A stretch of 64,000 bases of DNA from Winogradskyella sp. (GCF_013213835.1 NZ_JABSSU010000001.1:62001-126000); one strand, 5' to 3'. Counted from the first letter of the stretch, positions 17,968 to 27,808 are shown. Program-made: numbers and translations. Notes: generated by a model not told the origin, from the sequence alone.

Positions 17968-18711
17968 ATGATGTCATCACCACCATTCAAATACTCCAAT
18001 AGCGTAATCATATATCCCTTATTGATAGTTTTTTTGGTATGGTTAGTTTTTTGGTATCAAATAAATATCGATTACAGCATTAAATCTTTTGGAATAAGAC
18101 CATATAAGTTAGAAGGGTTGTTGGGGATTTTCACAAGTCCTTTTTTACACGCAGATTTAGATCATCTTTATAATAACTCCATTCCACTTCTTGTACTATC
18201 ACTTGCCTTGTTCTATTTCTATAACAAAATTGCTTGGAAAGTTATTCTTTATGGAATTCTTCTTTCTGGTTTTTTAACTTGGTTAATAGGGAAATCCGGT
18301 AATCACATAGGGGCAAGTGGATTAATATATGTATTATTTAGTTTCATTTTCTTTAAAGGAATTTTTGCAAAACACTATAGATTAATAGCACTGTCATTGA
18401 TGGTTATATTTCTTTATGGTAGCATGATTTGGTACGTGTTTCCAATAAAAGATGGCATGTCATGGGAAGGACATTTAGGTGGCTTAATAACTGGGTTGCT
18501 TTTTGCTTTTATATTTAGAAAGCAGGTAGCTAAACCAGAAAAATATGTTTGGGAACAACCAGATTATAATGAAGAAGATGATCCATTCATGAAACATTTT
18601 GATGAGAATGGTAATTTTATAGAAGTTTTACCTGAGGGTGAACCGGTGCAGGTTTCTCAAATAAAAGAAGAGCCTACCATCAACTACATTTTTAAAAAGA
18701 ATGAAGATTGA
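17968..18711 (+). CDS. Rhomboid-family intramembrane serine protease
   Basis: A 247-residue inner-membrane protease with six predicted TM helices between about 12 and 185. The catalytic serine is Ser-117 in GASGLIY and the catalytic histidine is His-169 in EGHLGGLITG; the HADLDHLYNN motif (61-70) supplies the conserved oxyanion-site residues. The tail (about 190-247) is hydrophilic and acidic and probably cytoplasmic. Two adjacent methionines at the start make the first few residues uncertain by one codon. It ends 3 nt before the convergent rlmB stop. Confidence 0.92.
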   Translation: MMSSPPFKYSNSVIIYPLLIVFLVWLVFWYQINIDYSIKSFGIRPYKLEGLLGIFTSPFLHADLDHLYNNSIPLLVLSLALFYFYNKIAWKVILYGILLSGFLTWLIGKSGNHIGASGLIYVLFSFIFFKGIFAKHYRLIALSLMVIFLYGSMIWYVFPIKDGMSWEGHLGGLITGLLFAFIFRKQVAKPEKYVWEQPDYNEEDDPFMKHFDENGNFIEVLPEGEPVQVSQIKEEPTINYIFKKNED

Positions 18712-18714
18712 TTT

Positions 18715-19452
18715 CTACGAACGCTGTCTTACAGTTTCGTATAAAAACGCACCGCATGCAACAGATACATTTAAGGATGCAATGTTACCTAAAATTGGAA
18801 GTTTAGCCTTGTTGTCCACAACTTTTAGAACAGAAGGATTAATACCTTTTCCTTCAGAACCCATAACAATAGCACAAGGTTCATTTAAAGAAATATCATA
18901 TATGTAATCATCAGCTTTCTCTGTAGCTGCAACAACTTTAATACCTGAAGATTGCATATAAAATACAGCATCTTTTATGTGATCAACCTTGCAAATTGGA
19001 ATTTTAAAGATTGCGCCAGCACTTGTTTTTATAGTATCGCCATTTATTGGTGCCCCACCTTTTTTTTGAATTATAATACCTGAAACACCCGTGCACTCTG
19101 CTGTCCGTACTATTGCACCAAAATTTCGCACATCGCTTAATTGATCTAGCAATAAAAATAACGGAGTTTTTCCTGATTCAGTCACATTAAGAACTAAATC
19201 ATCTATATTATGAAAGGCTATAGGTGAGATGTTAGCAACGGCGCCTTGGTGGTTACCTCCTTTACTTAAACGGTTTAGTTTTTCAATAGGGACATATGAG
19301 GAATTTATGCCTTCTGAACGCATTAAATGCTCAAGTTCTTGAAAAAGCTCACTGCGCAAACCTTTTTGAACAAATACTTTATCTATGGTCTTTCCAGACG
19401 TAATGGCTTCGATGATAGCTCTTATTCCGAAAATGGTTGTTTCATTTTTCAT
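18715..19452 (-). CDS. rlmB: 23S rRNA (guanosine-2'-O)-methyltransferase RlmB
   Basis: A 245-residue SpoU-family enzyme that methylates the ribose of G2251 in the 23S peptidyl-transferase loop using SAM. The N-terminal L30e-like substrate domain spans about 1-80 (IFGIRAIIEAI). The SPOUT knot carries motif 1 LDQLSDVRNFGAIVRTAEC, motif 2 IVMGSEGKGI and motif 3 LNVSVACGAFLYE. The family also contains other TrmH-like methylases, but the N-terminal domain favours RlmB. It is a single gene facing rhomboid. Confidence 0.9.
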   Translation of the reverse strand: MKNETTIFGIRAIIEAITSGKTIDKVFVQKGLRSELFQELEHLMRSEGINSSYVPIEKLNRLSKGGNHQGAVANISPIAFHNIDDLVLNVTESGKTPLFLLLDQLSDVRNFGAIVRTAECTGVSGIIIQKKGGAPINGDTIKTSAGAIFKIPICKVDHIKDAVFYMQSSGIKVVAATEKADDYIYDISLNEPCAIVMGSEGKGINPSVLKVVDNKAKLPILGNIASLNVSVACGAFLYETVRQRS

Positions 19453-19459
19453 AATTAGG

Positions 19460-19467
19460 CAAAAGTA
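19460..19467 (-). promoter_or_regulatory. -7 box of rlmB
   Basis: On the minus strand this reads TACTTTTG followed by C, an exact TAnnTTTG box, 7 nt before the rlmB start region. The short distance would give a very short leader. Confidence 0.5.
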
Positions 19468-19507
19468 TGAAAAACCATTATGTTATTTTATAAGATTCAA
19501 GATAACC

Positions 19508-21145
19508 CTAAATTTTAATAATCTTTTTGCTTAGTACTTTATCGTTACTAAATACCTTCAAAAAGTACATGCCATCCTCGTAATCAGAAAGATCTATAAA
19601 CTTTGTGGTTGTTTCTATTAATTTATTGCCTAAAGCATTATAAACCTCAATTTTACTTATATTATTTGACGTATTAATATTTAAAATACCTTTTGTAGGG
19701 TTTGGAGTAAATGTTGTATTGTCTTCTGTTATTTCGTTTAAATTAAGTAATTCGTTACAAGGATCTAAATTAAAGTTAAGTTCTATTGGGTCGCCTGGGG
19801 TTAAATCTCTTCCTGTGAATGCTGCATAATCTGTTGGATATTTGTTTGCTCTAAAACTATAGTTTTGAAAAGTATTTGAGTCTTCACCTTGATTTGCTAT
19901 ACTACCAGAATTTGAATTTATCGGATGAATATATTCCCAAGCAATATCTTCTGAAGGTGTAATTTCAAAGAAACGGCCACTTGTACCTTCGCATATTAAG
20001 GTGTTTCCATTAGAGAGTCTTTGAGCGCTGCTAAGTATATGAGAAAAGAAATTACTCTGGTCTACAGGATCAGTGTATATATAGTCTGCTGCGATTGGGC
20101 CAAAAGCCATACCAGGTGTATAGGTGTATACTCCTGGGATTGAAATTGGAGGATTAATAATCATAGCTTCAGAAAATGAAGGAGAGCGGCCATTGCCATT
20201 ATTAAAAAGAATAATTTTACCTTCATCAATAAATCCTGATTGTATAATATAAGGATAATGTTGTCCGTACAATATTCGATCTGCTTCTGTTCCTTGGTCA
20301 TAGGACTGCGGGTTTCCCCATCTATATAAAAAGTCACCACCTTTACCATATAAACCGCCAGTACTTGAAGCTGCTTCAGCCGTTGTGGTAGAGTGGTCAA
20401 TAATATAAATTTCACTTAAGTTTCTTGAACTTAAAACTATTTGGTCTAATGCTTCGTTGTATTGAATGGAATTTATATGAAGCCAATTAGAGCCGCCAAT
20501 ACCACCATTTAAAAAGTTGATATCTAACCTATTTGGACTTAAACTCACATCTCCAAAATTATCTTTTGTATTATCAAAATCTTGCACAAGATGATCATTG
20601 ATATTCCATTCCCAAACAATAGTTGCTTCAGAAAAATTTAAAGGTGTAACCTCTATAATACGTTCGTTATATAAATCCGTTTCCGTTAATAAAACAGGAT
20701 TTCTTCCAGCTTGTATTGCTTCTGCATTAGTCATTCTAGTGGCTGCTAATATTAAAATATTACCATTAGGCATTGGAAATACATCATGATGTTGTCTAAC
20801 TTCGGGTGTGTCGTAAAAGTACTGCCATATTAAATTACCTTCCCAATTATACATTTCTACGACTCCGCCTTGACCACCAAATGAAATATCCGAGCTATTT
20901 GTTCTTCCTGCTCTTAGCAAATTACCGTTTTCCATCAAGTACACTGCATTACCTGGAGGAAATCCACTAGACCACTGGTTAATGACTTGGCCGCAATTAT
21001 TAATTAAATAAGATTCTGTTGAAACAGTAAAAAGCGTATAACCCTCGAATACATCATCTGTAATTTGTATGTTACCAACAGTGTTTTGGCTATGGGCTAA
21101 TTGTGCAATAAAAAGTACAGTAACTAGTAGTTTTTTAATCATCAT
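19508..21145 (-). CDS. Arylsulfotransferase-like protein with T9SS sorting domain
   Basis: A 545-residue secreted protein. A signal peptide (about 1-19, ending LAHSQN) is followed by a beta-propeller of the arylsulfotransferase (ASST) family: GYTLFTVSTESYLINNCG, GNLLRAGRTN, WQYFYDTPEVRQHHDVFPMPNGNIL and HINSIQYNEALDQIVLSSRNLSEI are typical. ASST transfers sulfate between phenolic compounds; the HHDVFPMPNG segment holds the family's active-site histidine region. The last 80 residues (FTPNPTKGILNINTS to KKIIKI) form a T9SS type A sorting domain, so the protein is exported to the cell surface or medium. It is monocistronic. Confidence 0.88.
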   Translation of the reverse strand: MMIKKLLVTVLFIAQLAHSQNTVGNIQITDDVFEGYTLFTVSTESYLINNCGQVINQWSSGFPPGNAVYLMENGNLLRAGRTNSSDISFGGQGGVVEMYNWEGNLIWQYFYDTPEVRQHHDVFPMPNGNILILAATRMTNAEAIQAGRNPVLLTETDLYNERIIEVTPLNFSEATIVWEWNINDHLVQDFDNTKDNFGDVSLSPNRLDINFLNGGIGGSNWLHINSIQYNEALDQIVLSSRNLSEIYIIDHSTTTAEAASSTGGLYGKGGDFLYRWGNPQSYDQGTEADRILYGQHYPYIIQSGFIDEGKIILFNNGNGRSPSFSEAMIINPPISIPGVYTYTPGMAFGPIAADYIYTDPVDQSNFFSHILSSAQRLSNGNTLICEGTSGRFFEITPSEDIAWEYIHPINSNSGSIANQGEDSNTFQNYSFRANKYPTDYAAFTGRDLTPGDPIELNFNLDPCNELLNLNEITEDNTTFTPNPTKGILNINTSNNISKIEVYNALGNKLIETTTKFIDLSDYEDGMYFLKVFSNDKVLSKKIIKI

Positions 21146-21191
21146 ATTTTCTTTTTCTAGCTTGGTAAAAATAAGAAGTCTAGAGGATTTG

Positions 21192-22880
21192 TCAAAAAGT
21201 AGCTGTTAAACTTACATGTACCTTAGAATCAGAAAGCTTAAATGGTCTATTTTCTGACTTACCGCTAGAATAATTTAATCTAAATAGACCTGAGTTGGTT
21301 AGCAGTCCTAATCCAAATCCAAATCCAAATAGTTTTTCCTTACTATCTGTGATTTGATTTTCGAAATACGCAGCGTCAAAAACAGAATGCACATAGACAC
21401 TATTGCTTAGCCTATATCGATACTCTGTATTTAGTACACCATAAAGATTTGCTACAAGGCTATTTTCTTCAAATCCTCTAATGGAATTGATGCCGCCAAA
21501 TCTAAAAAGTTCATTATCTAGGTAATCATCGGAAGTTAGAATCGCGCCGTTTATTCTTGTGTAAATACTGTTATTGGGGTTAAGATTAAAAATCTTAAAA
21601 GCATCAACATTAAATACTGATTGACTCTGATTACTTAAATTATTTTCCCTATTACCTAAACCTGAAGATAAATCAAACCTAAAATTTACAGGGAATAATG
21701 GATCATAAAATTGTGGTTTAATAAAGTTGTAACTTAAAGTGTAATAATTAGAGGTGTAATCATTTAAAATTGCAGTGTCATTTTCCAGTAAATTAGTTGA
21801 GCTTGTACTAGATACACCTGCGCCAATTCTGTGTTGAGAATTGATTTGGTAATTCATTTTAACGTATTGCTTTGCATTAGAAAATGTGGTATCCTTTCTA
21901 AAAATGTTTAAACCAAACTGAAGCCCAATAGGCGATCCAAATAAATAGGGTAAGTCTGTGTCGATTCTAAATGTTTGTTGATCAATCTCGTCACTTTTAT
22001 AGAATAGGTTTATGGATTCACCGTAATTTAAATTGTTGATAAGCCTCAAATCAAGGTACCCATCAAACTCAATTCTATTAGTGTTTTCATTCGTGCCGAA
22101 ACCAAGGAAGCCATCAAAATTATTGGTTCTAGTTTTTTCTACATATAAATAGAGTGTTGTAGAATCTTTAGTGAATAAAACCTCAGGATCTCTTATTTTG
22201 CTTGCGAAACGAATATCTTCCAAAAGTTCAACTTTGTTTGTAATCTCATTGAGGTTAAATGTCTCGCCGGTTTTTAGTTTTAAAAATCGTTTGATGTATG
22301 ATTTTGGAAACTTCTCATAACCTTTAATGACTATATTGTCAATTCGTCGTTTTTGATTGGAAATCACTTTTAGGTCAGCAGCAAGTAGTTTAGAGTTAAG
22401 CTTGTTTATATTTATTAATTGCAATGAAGAAAAGGGGTCGCCTTCTTCTGCTATTTTTGAGTTTAATATGTTAAGGGTTTTTTCAAGTTCAATGATGTTA
22501 ACTTCAAAATGGTTTTCTTTTTGTGTGAAGTTGAACAGTTTTAATAAATCTTTATTAAATATAGAATCATAATGTATCCGTATGCTATTGATGCGATTTT
22601 TAAGATTTAAATTTGCTGTATATAAGGAGTCATTCTCTTTTGTGATATGTTCGATGCTTGTATCAATAAAGCCAATGCGGAGTAGTTTCTTTTTTAAAGA
22701 AGATAGTTCTTTTTCTAGTTTTAAATAATTCTTGAAGCTATTTACATAGCCTACAGAATCAATTATTTTGGTTTCAGCAGCAGTATTGCCTTCTACCTTT
22801 AAATTAAGAGATTGACCAAAACTTTGATTTGCCCAAATCAATATGAAAAAAATAAAGGAAAAATAATACTTACTTGGCAT
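21192..22880 (-). CDS. BamA/TamA-family outer membrane protein
   Basis: A 562-residue Omp85-superfamily protein. It has a signal peptide (to about 22, NQSFGQ), an N-terminal Lys/Glu-rich helical stretch (about 45-160), one clear POTRA-like domain (about 182-235, IDNIVIKGYEKFPKSYIKRF), and a C-terminal 16-strand-type barrel (about 250-562) ending in aromatic VSLTATF. The barrel holds the FRFGGINSIRGFEENS motif, the conserved RGF loop tip of the superfamily. It is shorter than BamA (one POTRA instead of five), so it is more likely a TamA- or FhaC-like translocator than the essential BamA. It is divergent from the ribosomal operon. Confidence 0.85.
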   Translation of the reverse strand: MPSKYYFSFIFFILIWANQSFGQSLNLKVEGNTAAETKIIDSVGYVNSFKNYLKLEKELSSLKKKLLRIGFIDTSIEHITKENDSLYTANLNLKNRINSIRIHYDSIFNKDLLKLFNFTQKENHFEVNIIELEKTLNILNSKIAEEGDPFSSLQLININKLNSKLLAADLKVISNQKRRIDNIVIKGYEKFPKSYIKRFLKLKTGETFNLNEITNKVELLEDIRFASKIRDPEVLFTKDSTTLYLYVEKTRTNNFDGFLGFGTNENTNRIEFDGYLDLRLINNLNYGESINLFYKSDEIDQQTFRIDTDLPYLFGSPIGLQFGLNIFRKDTTFSNAKQYVKMNYQINSQHRIGAGVSSTSSTNLLENDTAILNDYTSNYYTLSYNFIKPQFYDPLFPVNFRFDLSSGLGNRENNLSNQSQSVFNVDAFKIFNLNPNNSIYTRINGAILTSDDYLDNELFRFGGINSIRGFEENSLVANLYGVLNTEYRYRLSNSVYVHSVFDAAYFENQITDSKEKLFGFGFGLGLLTNSGLFRLNYSSGKSENRPFKLSDSKVHVSLTATF

Positions 22881-23008
22881 TTATAATTTCGTCTTGTTTC
22901 CTGTTTTTAATTAATCTTGATTCTTAAAAGTAAAACGTAAAAATAGACCATAATATATATGTATAAAGTGAAACGTATTATTTCTTTAAAAAATAAATTC
23001 TCAACTAT

Positions 23009-23038
23009 TTGAATAATAAATATATATTTCTACCTTTG
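23009..23038 (+). promoter_or_regulatory. Promoter of the ribosomal superoperon
   Basis: TTG at 23009-23011, a spacer of exactly 19 nt, and TACCTTTG at 23031-23038 give a perfect match to the Bacteroidota promoter TTG-N19-TAnnTTTG. It is the best promoter in the window and stands 45 nt before rpsL. Transcription should start at about 23042-23046. Confidence 0.85.
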
Positions 23039-23041
23039 CAG

Positions 23042-23057
23042 CCCTCAAAAGTGAGGG
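23042..23057 (+). promoter_or_regulatory. Small hairpin at the 5' end of the rpsL mRNA
   Basis: CCCTC (23042-23046) pairs with GAGGG (23053-23057) around the loop AAAAGT. It lies at or just after the predicted transcription start, so it could cap and stabilise the 5' end of the messenger. Function is inferred from position only. Confidence 0.5.
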
Positions 23058-23083
23058 TTAAATAAATATTTATATAGAAATAT

Positions 23084-23458
23084 ATGCCAACAATTTCACA
23101 ATTAGTACGAAAAGGAAGAGCCAAAATAACCAAGAAGAGTAAATCGGCTGCTTTGGATTCGTGTCCTCAAAGACGTGGTGTATGTACTCGTGTTTATACA
23201 ACGACACCTAAGAAACCAAACTCAGCAATGAGAAAGGTAGCAAGGGTTCGTTTAACAAACGGAAACGAGGTTAACGCATACATCGGTGGTGAAGGTCACA
23301 ATTTACAAGAGCACTCGATAGTATTAGTTAGAGGTGGAAGGGTAAAAGATTTACCAGGAGTTAGATATCACATCGTTCGTGGTGCGTTAGATACAGCAGG
23401 TGTTGCTGGACGTACACAACGAAGATCTAAGTATGGTGCAAAACGCCCTAAGAAGTAA
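23084..23458 (+). CDS. rpsL: 30S ribosomal protein S12
   Basis: S12 sits at the decoding centre of the small subunit and controls accuracy. The 124-residue sequence has [11 protein letters not shown] with the lysines whose mutation gives streptomycin resistance, and the second resistance region [12 protein letters not shown], both in wild-type form. It is the first gene of the superoperon, 45 nt after a consensus promoter, and rpsG follows after 22 nt. Confidence 0.99.
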   Translation: MPTISQLVRKGRAKITKKSKSAALDSCPQRRGVCTRVYTTTPKKPNSAMRKVARVRLTNGNEVNAYIGGEGHNLQEHSIVLVRGGRVKDLPGVRYHIVRGALDTAGVAGRTQRRSKYGAKRPKK

Positions 23459-23480
23459 TTTAAAACTTTAAGAAGAAGAC

Positions 23481-23957
23481 ATGAGAAAAAGAGCAGCAAA
23501 AAAGAGACCTCTTTTACCAGACCCAAGGTTTAACGATCAGTTAGTAACACGTTTTGTTAACATGATGATGTGGGATGGTAAAAAGTCAGTAGCTTTTAAA
23601 GTATTCTACGATGCAATTGATATTGTTGAAGAGAAAAAAAATGATGACGAAAAAACAGCTTTAGAAATCTGGAAAGATGCCTTATCTAATGTGATGCCTC
23701 ACGTAGAAGTACGTAGTCGTCGTGTTGGTGGTGCTACATTCCAAATTCCAATGCAAATTCGTCCAGACCGTAAAGTTTCTACGGCAATGAAGTGGTTAAT
23801 TGGCTACGCAAGAAAAAGAAACGAAAAATCTATGGCACAACGTTTAGCTTCGGAAATTATAGCTGCAGCTAAAGAAGAAGGTGCGGCCGTTAAGAAAAGA
23901 GTTGATACTCACAAAATGGCAGAAGCAAACAAAGCATTCTCACACTTTAGATTTTAA
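23481..23957 (+). CDS. rpsG: 30S ribosomal protein S7
   Basis: S7 nucleates assembly of the 30S head and touches the E and P sites. The 158-residue protein starts [17 protein letters not shown] and carries the conserved [23 protein letters not shown] segment and the C-terminal [13 protein letters not shown]. Length and sequence are normal. It stands between rpsL and fusA (6 nt) in the standard str arrangement. Confidence 0.99.
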   Translation: MRKRAAKKRPLLPDPRFNDQLVTRFVNMMMWDGKKSVAFKVFYDAIDIVEEKKNDDEKTALEIWKDALSNVMPHVEVRSRRVGGATFQIPMQIRPDRKVSTAMKWLIGYARKRNEKSMAQRLASEIIAAAKEEGAAVKKRVDTHKMAEANKAFSHFRF

Positions 23958-23963
23958 TATATA

Positions 23964-26090
23964 ATGGGAAGAGATTTAAAATTTACAAGAAATATTGGTA
24001 TTGCCGCACATATTGATGCAGGTAAAACTACAACTACAGAGCGTATCCTTTACTATACAGGTGTATCGCACAAGATTGGTGAAGTACATGATGGTGCTGC
24101 AACAATGGACTGGATGGAGCAAGAGCAAGAAAGAGGTATAACAATTACTTCTGCTGCTACAACTTGTACATGGAACTTTCCATTAGAGAATGGTCAAAAA
24201 ACTCCAGATACTAAGGGTTACCACTTTAATATTATTGATACTCCGGGTCACGTTGACTTTACTGTTGAGGTGAACCGTTCTTTACGTGTATTAGATGGTT
24301 TAGTATTCTTATTTAGTGCTGTTGATGGTGTTGAGCCACAGTCAGAAACTAACTGGAGATTAGCTGATAACTATAAGGTACCACGTATTGGTTTCGTAAA
24401 TAAAATGGACCGTCAAGGATCTAACTTTATGGCAGTATGTCAGCAAGTTAAAGATATGTTAGGTTCTAACGCAGTGCCAATCGTAATGAACATTGGTGAC
24501 GAAGCTGATTTTAAAGGGATCGTTGATTTAGTAAAGAACCGTGCAATCGTATGGCATGATGAAACTCAAGGTTCTACTTTCGATGTTATCGATATTCCAG
24601 AAGAATTAAAAGCTGAAGCTGCTGAATTAAGAGCTCAGTTAATTGAAGAGGTAGCAAGTTATGATGAAAATCTTCTTGAGAAATTCATGGAAGATGAAGA
24701 TTCAATTACTGAAGAAGAAGTACATGCTGCTTTAAGGGCTGCGGTTATGGATATGTCTATTATTCCAATGATTTGTGGTTCTGCATTCAAAAATAAAGGT
24801 GTACAGTTTTTATTAGACGCTGTTTGTCGTTATTTACCTTCTCCGGTAGATAAGGAAGCGATTGTAGGTACTGATCCAAATACTGAGAGTGAAATCTCTC
24901 GTAAGCCAGATGTTAAAGAACCTTTCTCTGCATTAGCATTTAAAATTGCTACTGATCCTTTTGTTGGTCGTTTAGCATTCTTTAGAGCGTATTCAGGTCG
25001 TTTAGACGCAGGTTCTTATGTTTTAAATAACAGATCTGGTAAAAAAGAGCGTATCTCTCGTATCTATCAAATGCATTCTAATAAGCAAAATGCTATCGAG
25101 TTCATCGAGGCAGGTGATATCGGTGCAGCGGTAGGATTTAAAGATATTAAAACAGGTGATACTTTATCTGATGAGAAGAATCCAATTGTATTAGAATCAA
25201 TGGACTTCCCAGATCCAGTAATTGGTATCGCTGTTGAGCCTAAAACTAAGGCAGACGTTGATAAGTTAGGTATGTCTTTAGCTAAATTAGCGGAAGAAGA
25301 TCCAACATTTACAGTTAGAACAGACGAAGCTTCAGGTCAGACTATTATTTCTGGTATGGGTGAGCTTCACTTAGATATTATTGTAGACCGTCTTAAGCGT
25401 GAGTTTAAGGTTGAGGTTAACCAAGGTCAGCCACAAGTAGAGTATAAAGAAGCTATTACACAACGTGCACAACACAGAGAGGTTTACAAAAAGCAATCTG
25501 GTGGACGTGGTAAATTCGCAGACATCGTATTTACTCTTGAGCCAGCTGAAGAAGGTAAACAAGGTCTTGAATTCGTTTCTGAAATTAAAGGTGGTAACGT
25601 TCCAAAAGAATTCGTTCCTTCAGTTGAGAAAGGATTTAAGATGGCAATGATTAATGGCCCATTAGCAGGTTACGAAGTAGATGCTATGAAAGTGACTTTA
25701 ACTGATGGTTCTTACCACGATGTAGATTCTGATCAGTTATCTTTCGAATTGGCTGCAAAATTAGGATTTAAAGCTGCTGCAAAAGCTGCAAAAGCTGTAA
25801 TCATGGAGCCAATCATGAAGTTAGAAGTGTTAACGCCAGAAGAATATATGGGTGACATCGTAGGTGACCTTAACCGTCGTCGTGGTCAAGTAAATGACAT
25901 GAGTGATAGAGCAGGTTCTAAAGTTGTTAAAGCTCACGTGCCATTATCAGAAATGTTTGGTTATGTGACGTCATTAAGAACATTATCTTCAGGTAGAGCA
26001 ACATCTACAATGGAATTCTCTCACTATGCAGAGACTCCATCTAACATATCAGAAGAAGTAATCAAAGCAGCTAAAGGAGTAGAAGCTTAA
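23964..26090 (+). CDS. fusA: Elongation factor G
   Basis: EF-G is the GTPase that drives translocation on the ribosome. The 708-residue protein has G1 [15 protein letters not shown] (about 14-28), the switch region with [11 protein letters not shown]3 DTPGHVDF, G4 NKMDRQG and G5 GSAFKNKG, then domains II-V with GMGELHLDI and the C-terminal [15 protein letters not shown] motif. All positions expected for an active factor are present. It is 13 nt upstream of rpsJ. The usual tuf gene does not follow; it must be elsewhere. Confidence 0.99.
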   Translation: MGRDLKFTRNIGIAAHIDAGKTTTTERILYYTGVSHKIGEVHDGAATMDWMEQEQERGITITSAATTCTWNFPLENGQKTPDTKGYHFNIIDTPGHVDFTVEVNRSLRVLDGLVFLFSAVDGVEPQSETNWRLADNYKVPRIGFVNKMDRQGSNFMAVCQQVKDMLGSNAVPIVMNIGDEADFKGIVDLVKNRAIVWHDETQGSTFDVIDIPEELKAEAAELRAQLIEEVASYDENLLEKFMEDEDSITEEEVHAALRAAVMDMSIIPMICGSAFKNKGVQFLLDAVCRYLPSPVDKEAIVGTDPNTESEISRKPDVKEPFSALAFKIATDPFVGRLAFFRAYSGRLDAGSYVLNNRSGKKERISRIYQMHSNKQNAIEFIEAGDIGAAVGFKDIKTGDTLSDEKNPIVLESMDFPDPVIGIAVEPKTKADVDKLGMSLAKLAEEDPTFTVRTDEASGQTIISGMGELHLDIIVDRLKREFKVEVNQGQPQVEYKEAITQRAQHREVYKKQSGGRGKFADIVFTLEPAEEGKQGLEFVSEIKGGNVPKEFVPSVEKGFKMAMINGPLAGYEVDAMKVTLTDGSYHDVDSDQLSFELAAKLGFKAAAKAAKAVIMEPIMKLEVLTPEEYMGDIVGDLNRRRGQVNDMSDRAGSKVVKAHVPLSEMFGYVTSLRTLSSGRATSTMEFSHYAETPSNISEEVIKAAKGVEA

Positions 26091-26103
26091 AAACTAAAAG
26101 AAA

Positions 26104-26409
26104 ATGAGTCAGAAAATTAGAATAAAGTTAAAGTCTTACGATCATAATTTAGTTGATAAGTCTGCTGATAAGATTGTAAAAACTGTAAAGAGCACAGGTG
26201 CCGTTGTAACTGGTCCAATTCCATTACCAACACACAAGAAAATATTCACTGTGTTGCGTTCACCTCACGTTAATAAGAAGTCTAGAGAACAATTTCAATT
26301 AAGCTCTTACAAGAGATTATTAGATATTTACTCTTCATCTTCTAAAACAATTGACGCTTTAATGAAGCTTGAATTACCAAGTGGTGTTGAGGTAGAGATT
26401 AAGGTGTAA
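26104..26409 (+). CDS. rpsJ: 30S ribosomal protein S10
   Basis: S10 is a 30S head protein and in many bacteria also the NusE antitermination factor. The 101-residue sequence has the family motifs [20 protein letters not shown] and [29 protein letters not shown]. It is read from the rpsL promoter and is separated from rplC by an unusually long, structured 145-nt spacer. Confidence 0.99.
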   Translation: MSQKIRIKLKSYDHNLVDKSADKIVKTVKSTGAVVTGPIPLPTHKKIFTVLRSPHVNKKSREQFQLSSYKRLLDIYSSSSKTIDALMKLELPSGVEVEIKV

Positions 26410-26415
26410 TTTCTA

Positions 26416-26435
26416 ATTCCTGTGAAAACAGGAAT
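26416..26435 (+). repeat. Palindromic repeat, copy 1 (ATTCCTGT type)
   Basis: ATTCCTGT pairs perfectly with ACAGGAAT around a GAAA tetraloop, 7 nt after the rpsJ stop, and is followed by CT. Two related palindromes occur at 40104-40123 and 40848-40867, all with the same ATCT tail. It resembles a dispersed REP-like unit. Confidence 0.65.
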
Positions 26436-26443
26436 CTAAAATG

Positions 26444-26464
26444 TCCCACCGATGCGGTCGCGGG
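26444..26464 (+). other. GC-rich structured stretch in the rpsJ-rplC spacer
   Basis: The bases read TCCC, then CCG-ATG-CGG, then GGGA, so two nested short stems can form. The local G+C is far above that of the surrounding AT-rich spacer. I cannot tell whether it is part of a repeat element or an RNA structure. Confidence 0.35.
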
Positions 26465-26481
26465 AAAAACGGTATAAATAC

Positions 26482-26517
26482 AATTCAAGGCTGAAACGTA
26501 TTTTTCAGCCTTGAATT
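26482..26517 (+). terminator. Strong hairpin before rplC: terminator or attenuator
   Basis: AATTCAAGGCTGAAA (26482-26496) pairs over all 15 bases with 26503-26517 around a 6-nt loop, and the 3' arm runs into TTA. It has the form of an intrinsic terminator with a weak T tract, in the middle of the S10 cluster. Since rplC and the following essential genes have no visible promoter after it, partial read-through (attenuation) or an RNA-processing role is more likely than full termination. Confidence 0.6.
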
Positions 26518-26554
26518 TTAAATAACAAAAAGTAATAATTAATAAATAATAAAT

Positions 26555-27172
26555 ATGTCTGGGTTAATTGGAAAAAAAATCGGTATGACCAGCATTTTCG
26601 ATGAAAATGGAAAGAACATTCCATGTACAGTAATCGAAGCAGGTCCATGTATCGTTACCCAAGTCAGAACCGAAGAAACAGATGGCTATTCTGCGCTTCA
26701 ATTAGGTTTCGATGACGCGACAGAAAAAAACGCTACTAAAGCTGCTATCGGGCACGCTAAGAAAGCGGGTACTTCTGTAAAACGCAAAGTCGTAGAATTT
26801 AAAGGTTTTGGTGAGGAGTACAAATTAGGTGATGCAATCACAGTTGAGCAATTTACGGAAGGTGAGTTCGTCGATATCTCAGGAACTTCTAAAGGTAAAG
26901 GTTTTCAAGGTGTAGTTAAGCGTCACGGTTTTGGTGGTGTAGGTCAAGCAACGCATGGTCAGCACAACCGTTTAAGAGCTCCAGGTTCTATTGGTGCAGC
27001 TTCTTATCCTGCGAGAGTATTCAAAGGAATGAAGATGGCCGGAAGAATGGGTGGCGAAACAATTAAAGTTCAAAATTTAGGAGTTTACAAAGTGGTTCCA
27101 GAAAAGAACTTACTAGTAGTGAAAGGTTGTGTACCAGGTCACAAGAATTCTTATGTAATTATTGAGAAGTAA
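26555..27172 (+). CDS. rplC: 50S ribosomal protein L3
   Basis: L3 is a primary binder of 23S rRNA near the peptidyl-transferase centre. The 205-residue protein shows [19 protein letters not shown], the RTKGKGFQG-like [18 protein letters not shown] and the [23 protein letters not shown] loop with the methylated-glutamine region. It is preceded by the structured 145-nt spacer and its stop overlaps the rplD start (TAATG). Confidence 0.99.
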   Translation: MSGLIGKKIGMTSIFDENGKNIPCTVIEAGPCIVTQVRTEETDGYSALQLGFDDATEKNATKAAIGHAKKAGTSVKRKVVEFKGFGEEYKLGDAITVEQFTEGEFVDISGTSKGKGFQGVVKRHGFGGVGQATHGQHNRLRAPGSIGAASYPARVFKGMKMAGRMGGETIKVQNLGVYKVVPEKNLLVVKGCVPGHKNSYVIIEK

Positions 27173-27801
27173 TGGAAGTAGCAGTTTTAGATATAAACGG
27201 AAAAGATACGGGTAGAAAAGCTGAGCTTTCTAAAGACGTATTCGCTATAGAGCCAAACAATCATGCTGTTTATTTAGATGTTAAGCAATACTTAGCAAAT
27301 CAAAGACAAGGAACGCATAAGGCTAAAGAAAGAGGAGAGATTACTGGAAGTACACGTAAGATTAAAAAACAAAAAGGAACAGGTACTGCACGTGCTGGTT
27401 CTATTAAGTCTGGTGTATTTAAAGGTGGTGGACGTATGTTTGGACCAAGACCAAGAAATTATGGTTTCAAACTTAACAAAAGCGTTAAGCGTTTAGCACG
27501 TAAATCTGCATTAAGTATCAAAGCAAACGACAATTCAATAGTAGTTTTAGAAGACTTCAATTTTGAGGCTCCAAAAACTAAGAATTTCGTGGATGTATTG
27601 AAAGCATTAGAGATAGAGAACAAAAAGTCTCTATTTGTGTTGGGTGACTCGAATAATAATGTATATTTGTCGTCGCGCAATTTAAAAGGGTCTGAAGTTG
27701 TAACTACTTCAGAATTAAGTACTTATAAGATAATGAACGCTAATAAGGTTGTTCTTTTAGAAGGTGCTTTAGAAGGAATTGAATCGAACTTAAGTAAATA
27801 A
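27172..27801 (+). CDS. rplD: 50S ribosomal protein L4
   Basis: L4 lines the peptide exit tunnel; in E. coli it also represses its own operon by attenuation. The 209-residue protein has the long loop with [19 protein letters not shown] and [13 protein letters not shown], and the [20 protein letters not shown] motif. Translation is coupled to rplC by a TAATG overlap, and rplW follows after 7 nt. Whether L4 uses the hairpin upstream of rplC cannot be decided from sequence. Confidence 0.99.
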   Translation: MEVAVLDINGKDTGRKAELSKDVFAIEPNNHAVYLDVKQYLANQRQGTHKAKERGEITGSTRKIKKQKGTGTARAGSIKSGVFKGGGRMFGPRPRNYGFKLNKSVKRLARKSALSIKANDNSIVVLEDFNFEAPKTKNFVDVLKALEIENKKSLFVLGDSNNNVYLSSRNLKGSEVVTTSELSTYKIMNANKVVLLEGALEGIESNLSK

Positions 27802-27808
27802 AACACAG

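Noticed and set aside
26436..26480. A tRNA or small RNA gene in the rpsJ-rplC spacer
   Set aside because: The GC-rich stretch is too short for a tRNA, no cloverleaf or CCA end can be drawn, and no promoter box is near.
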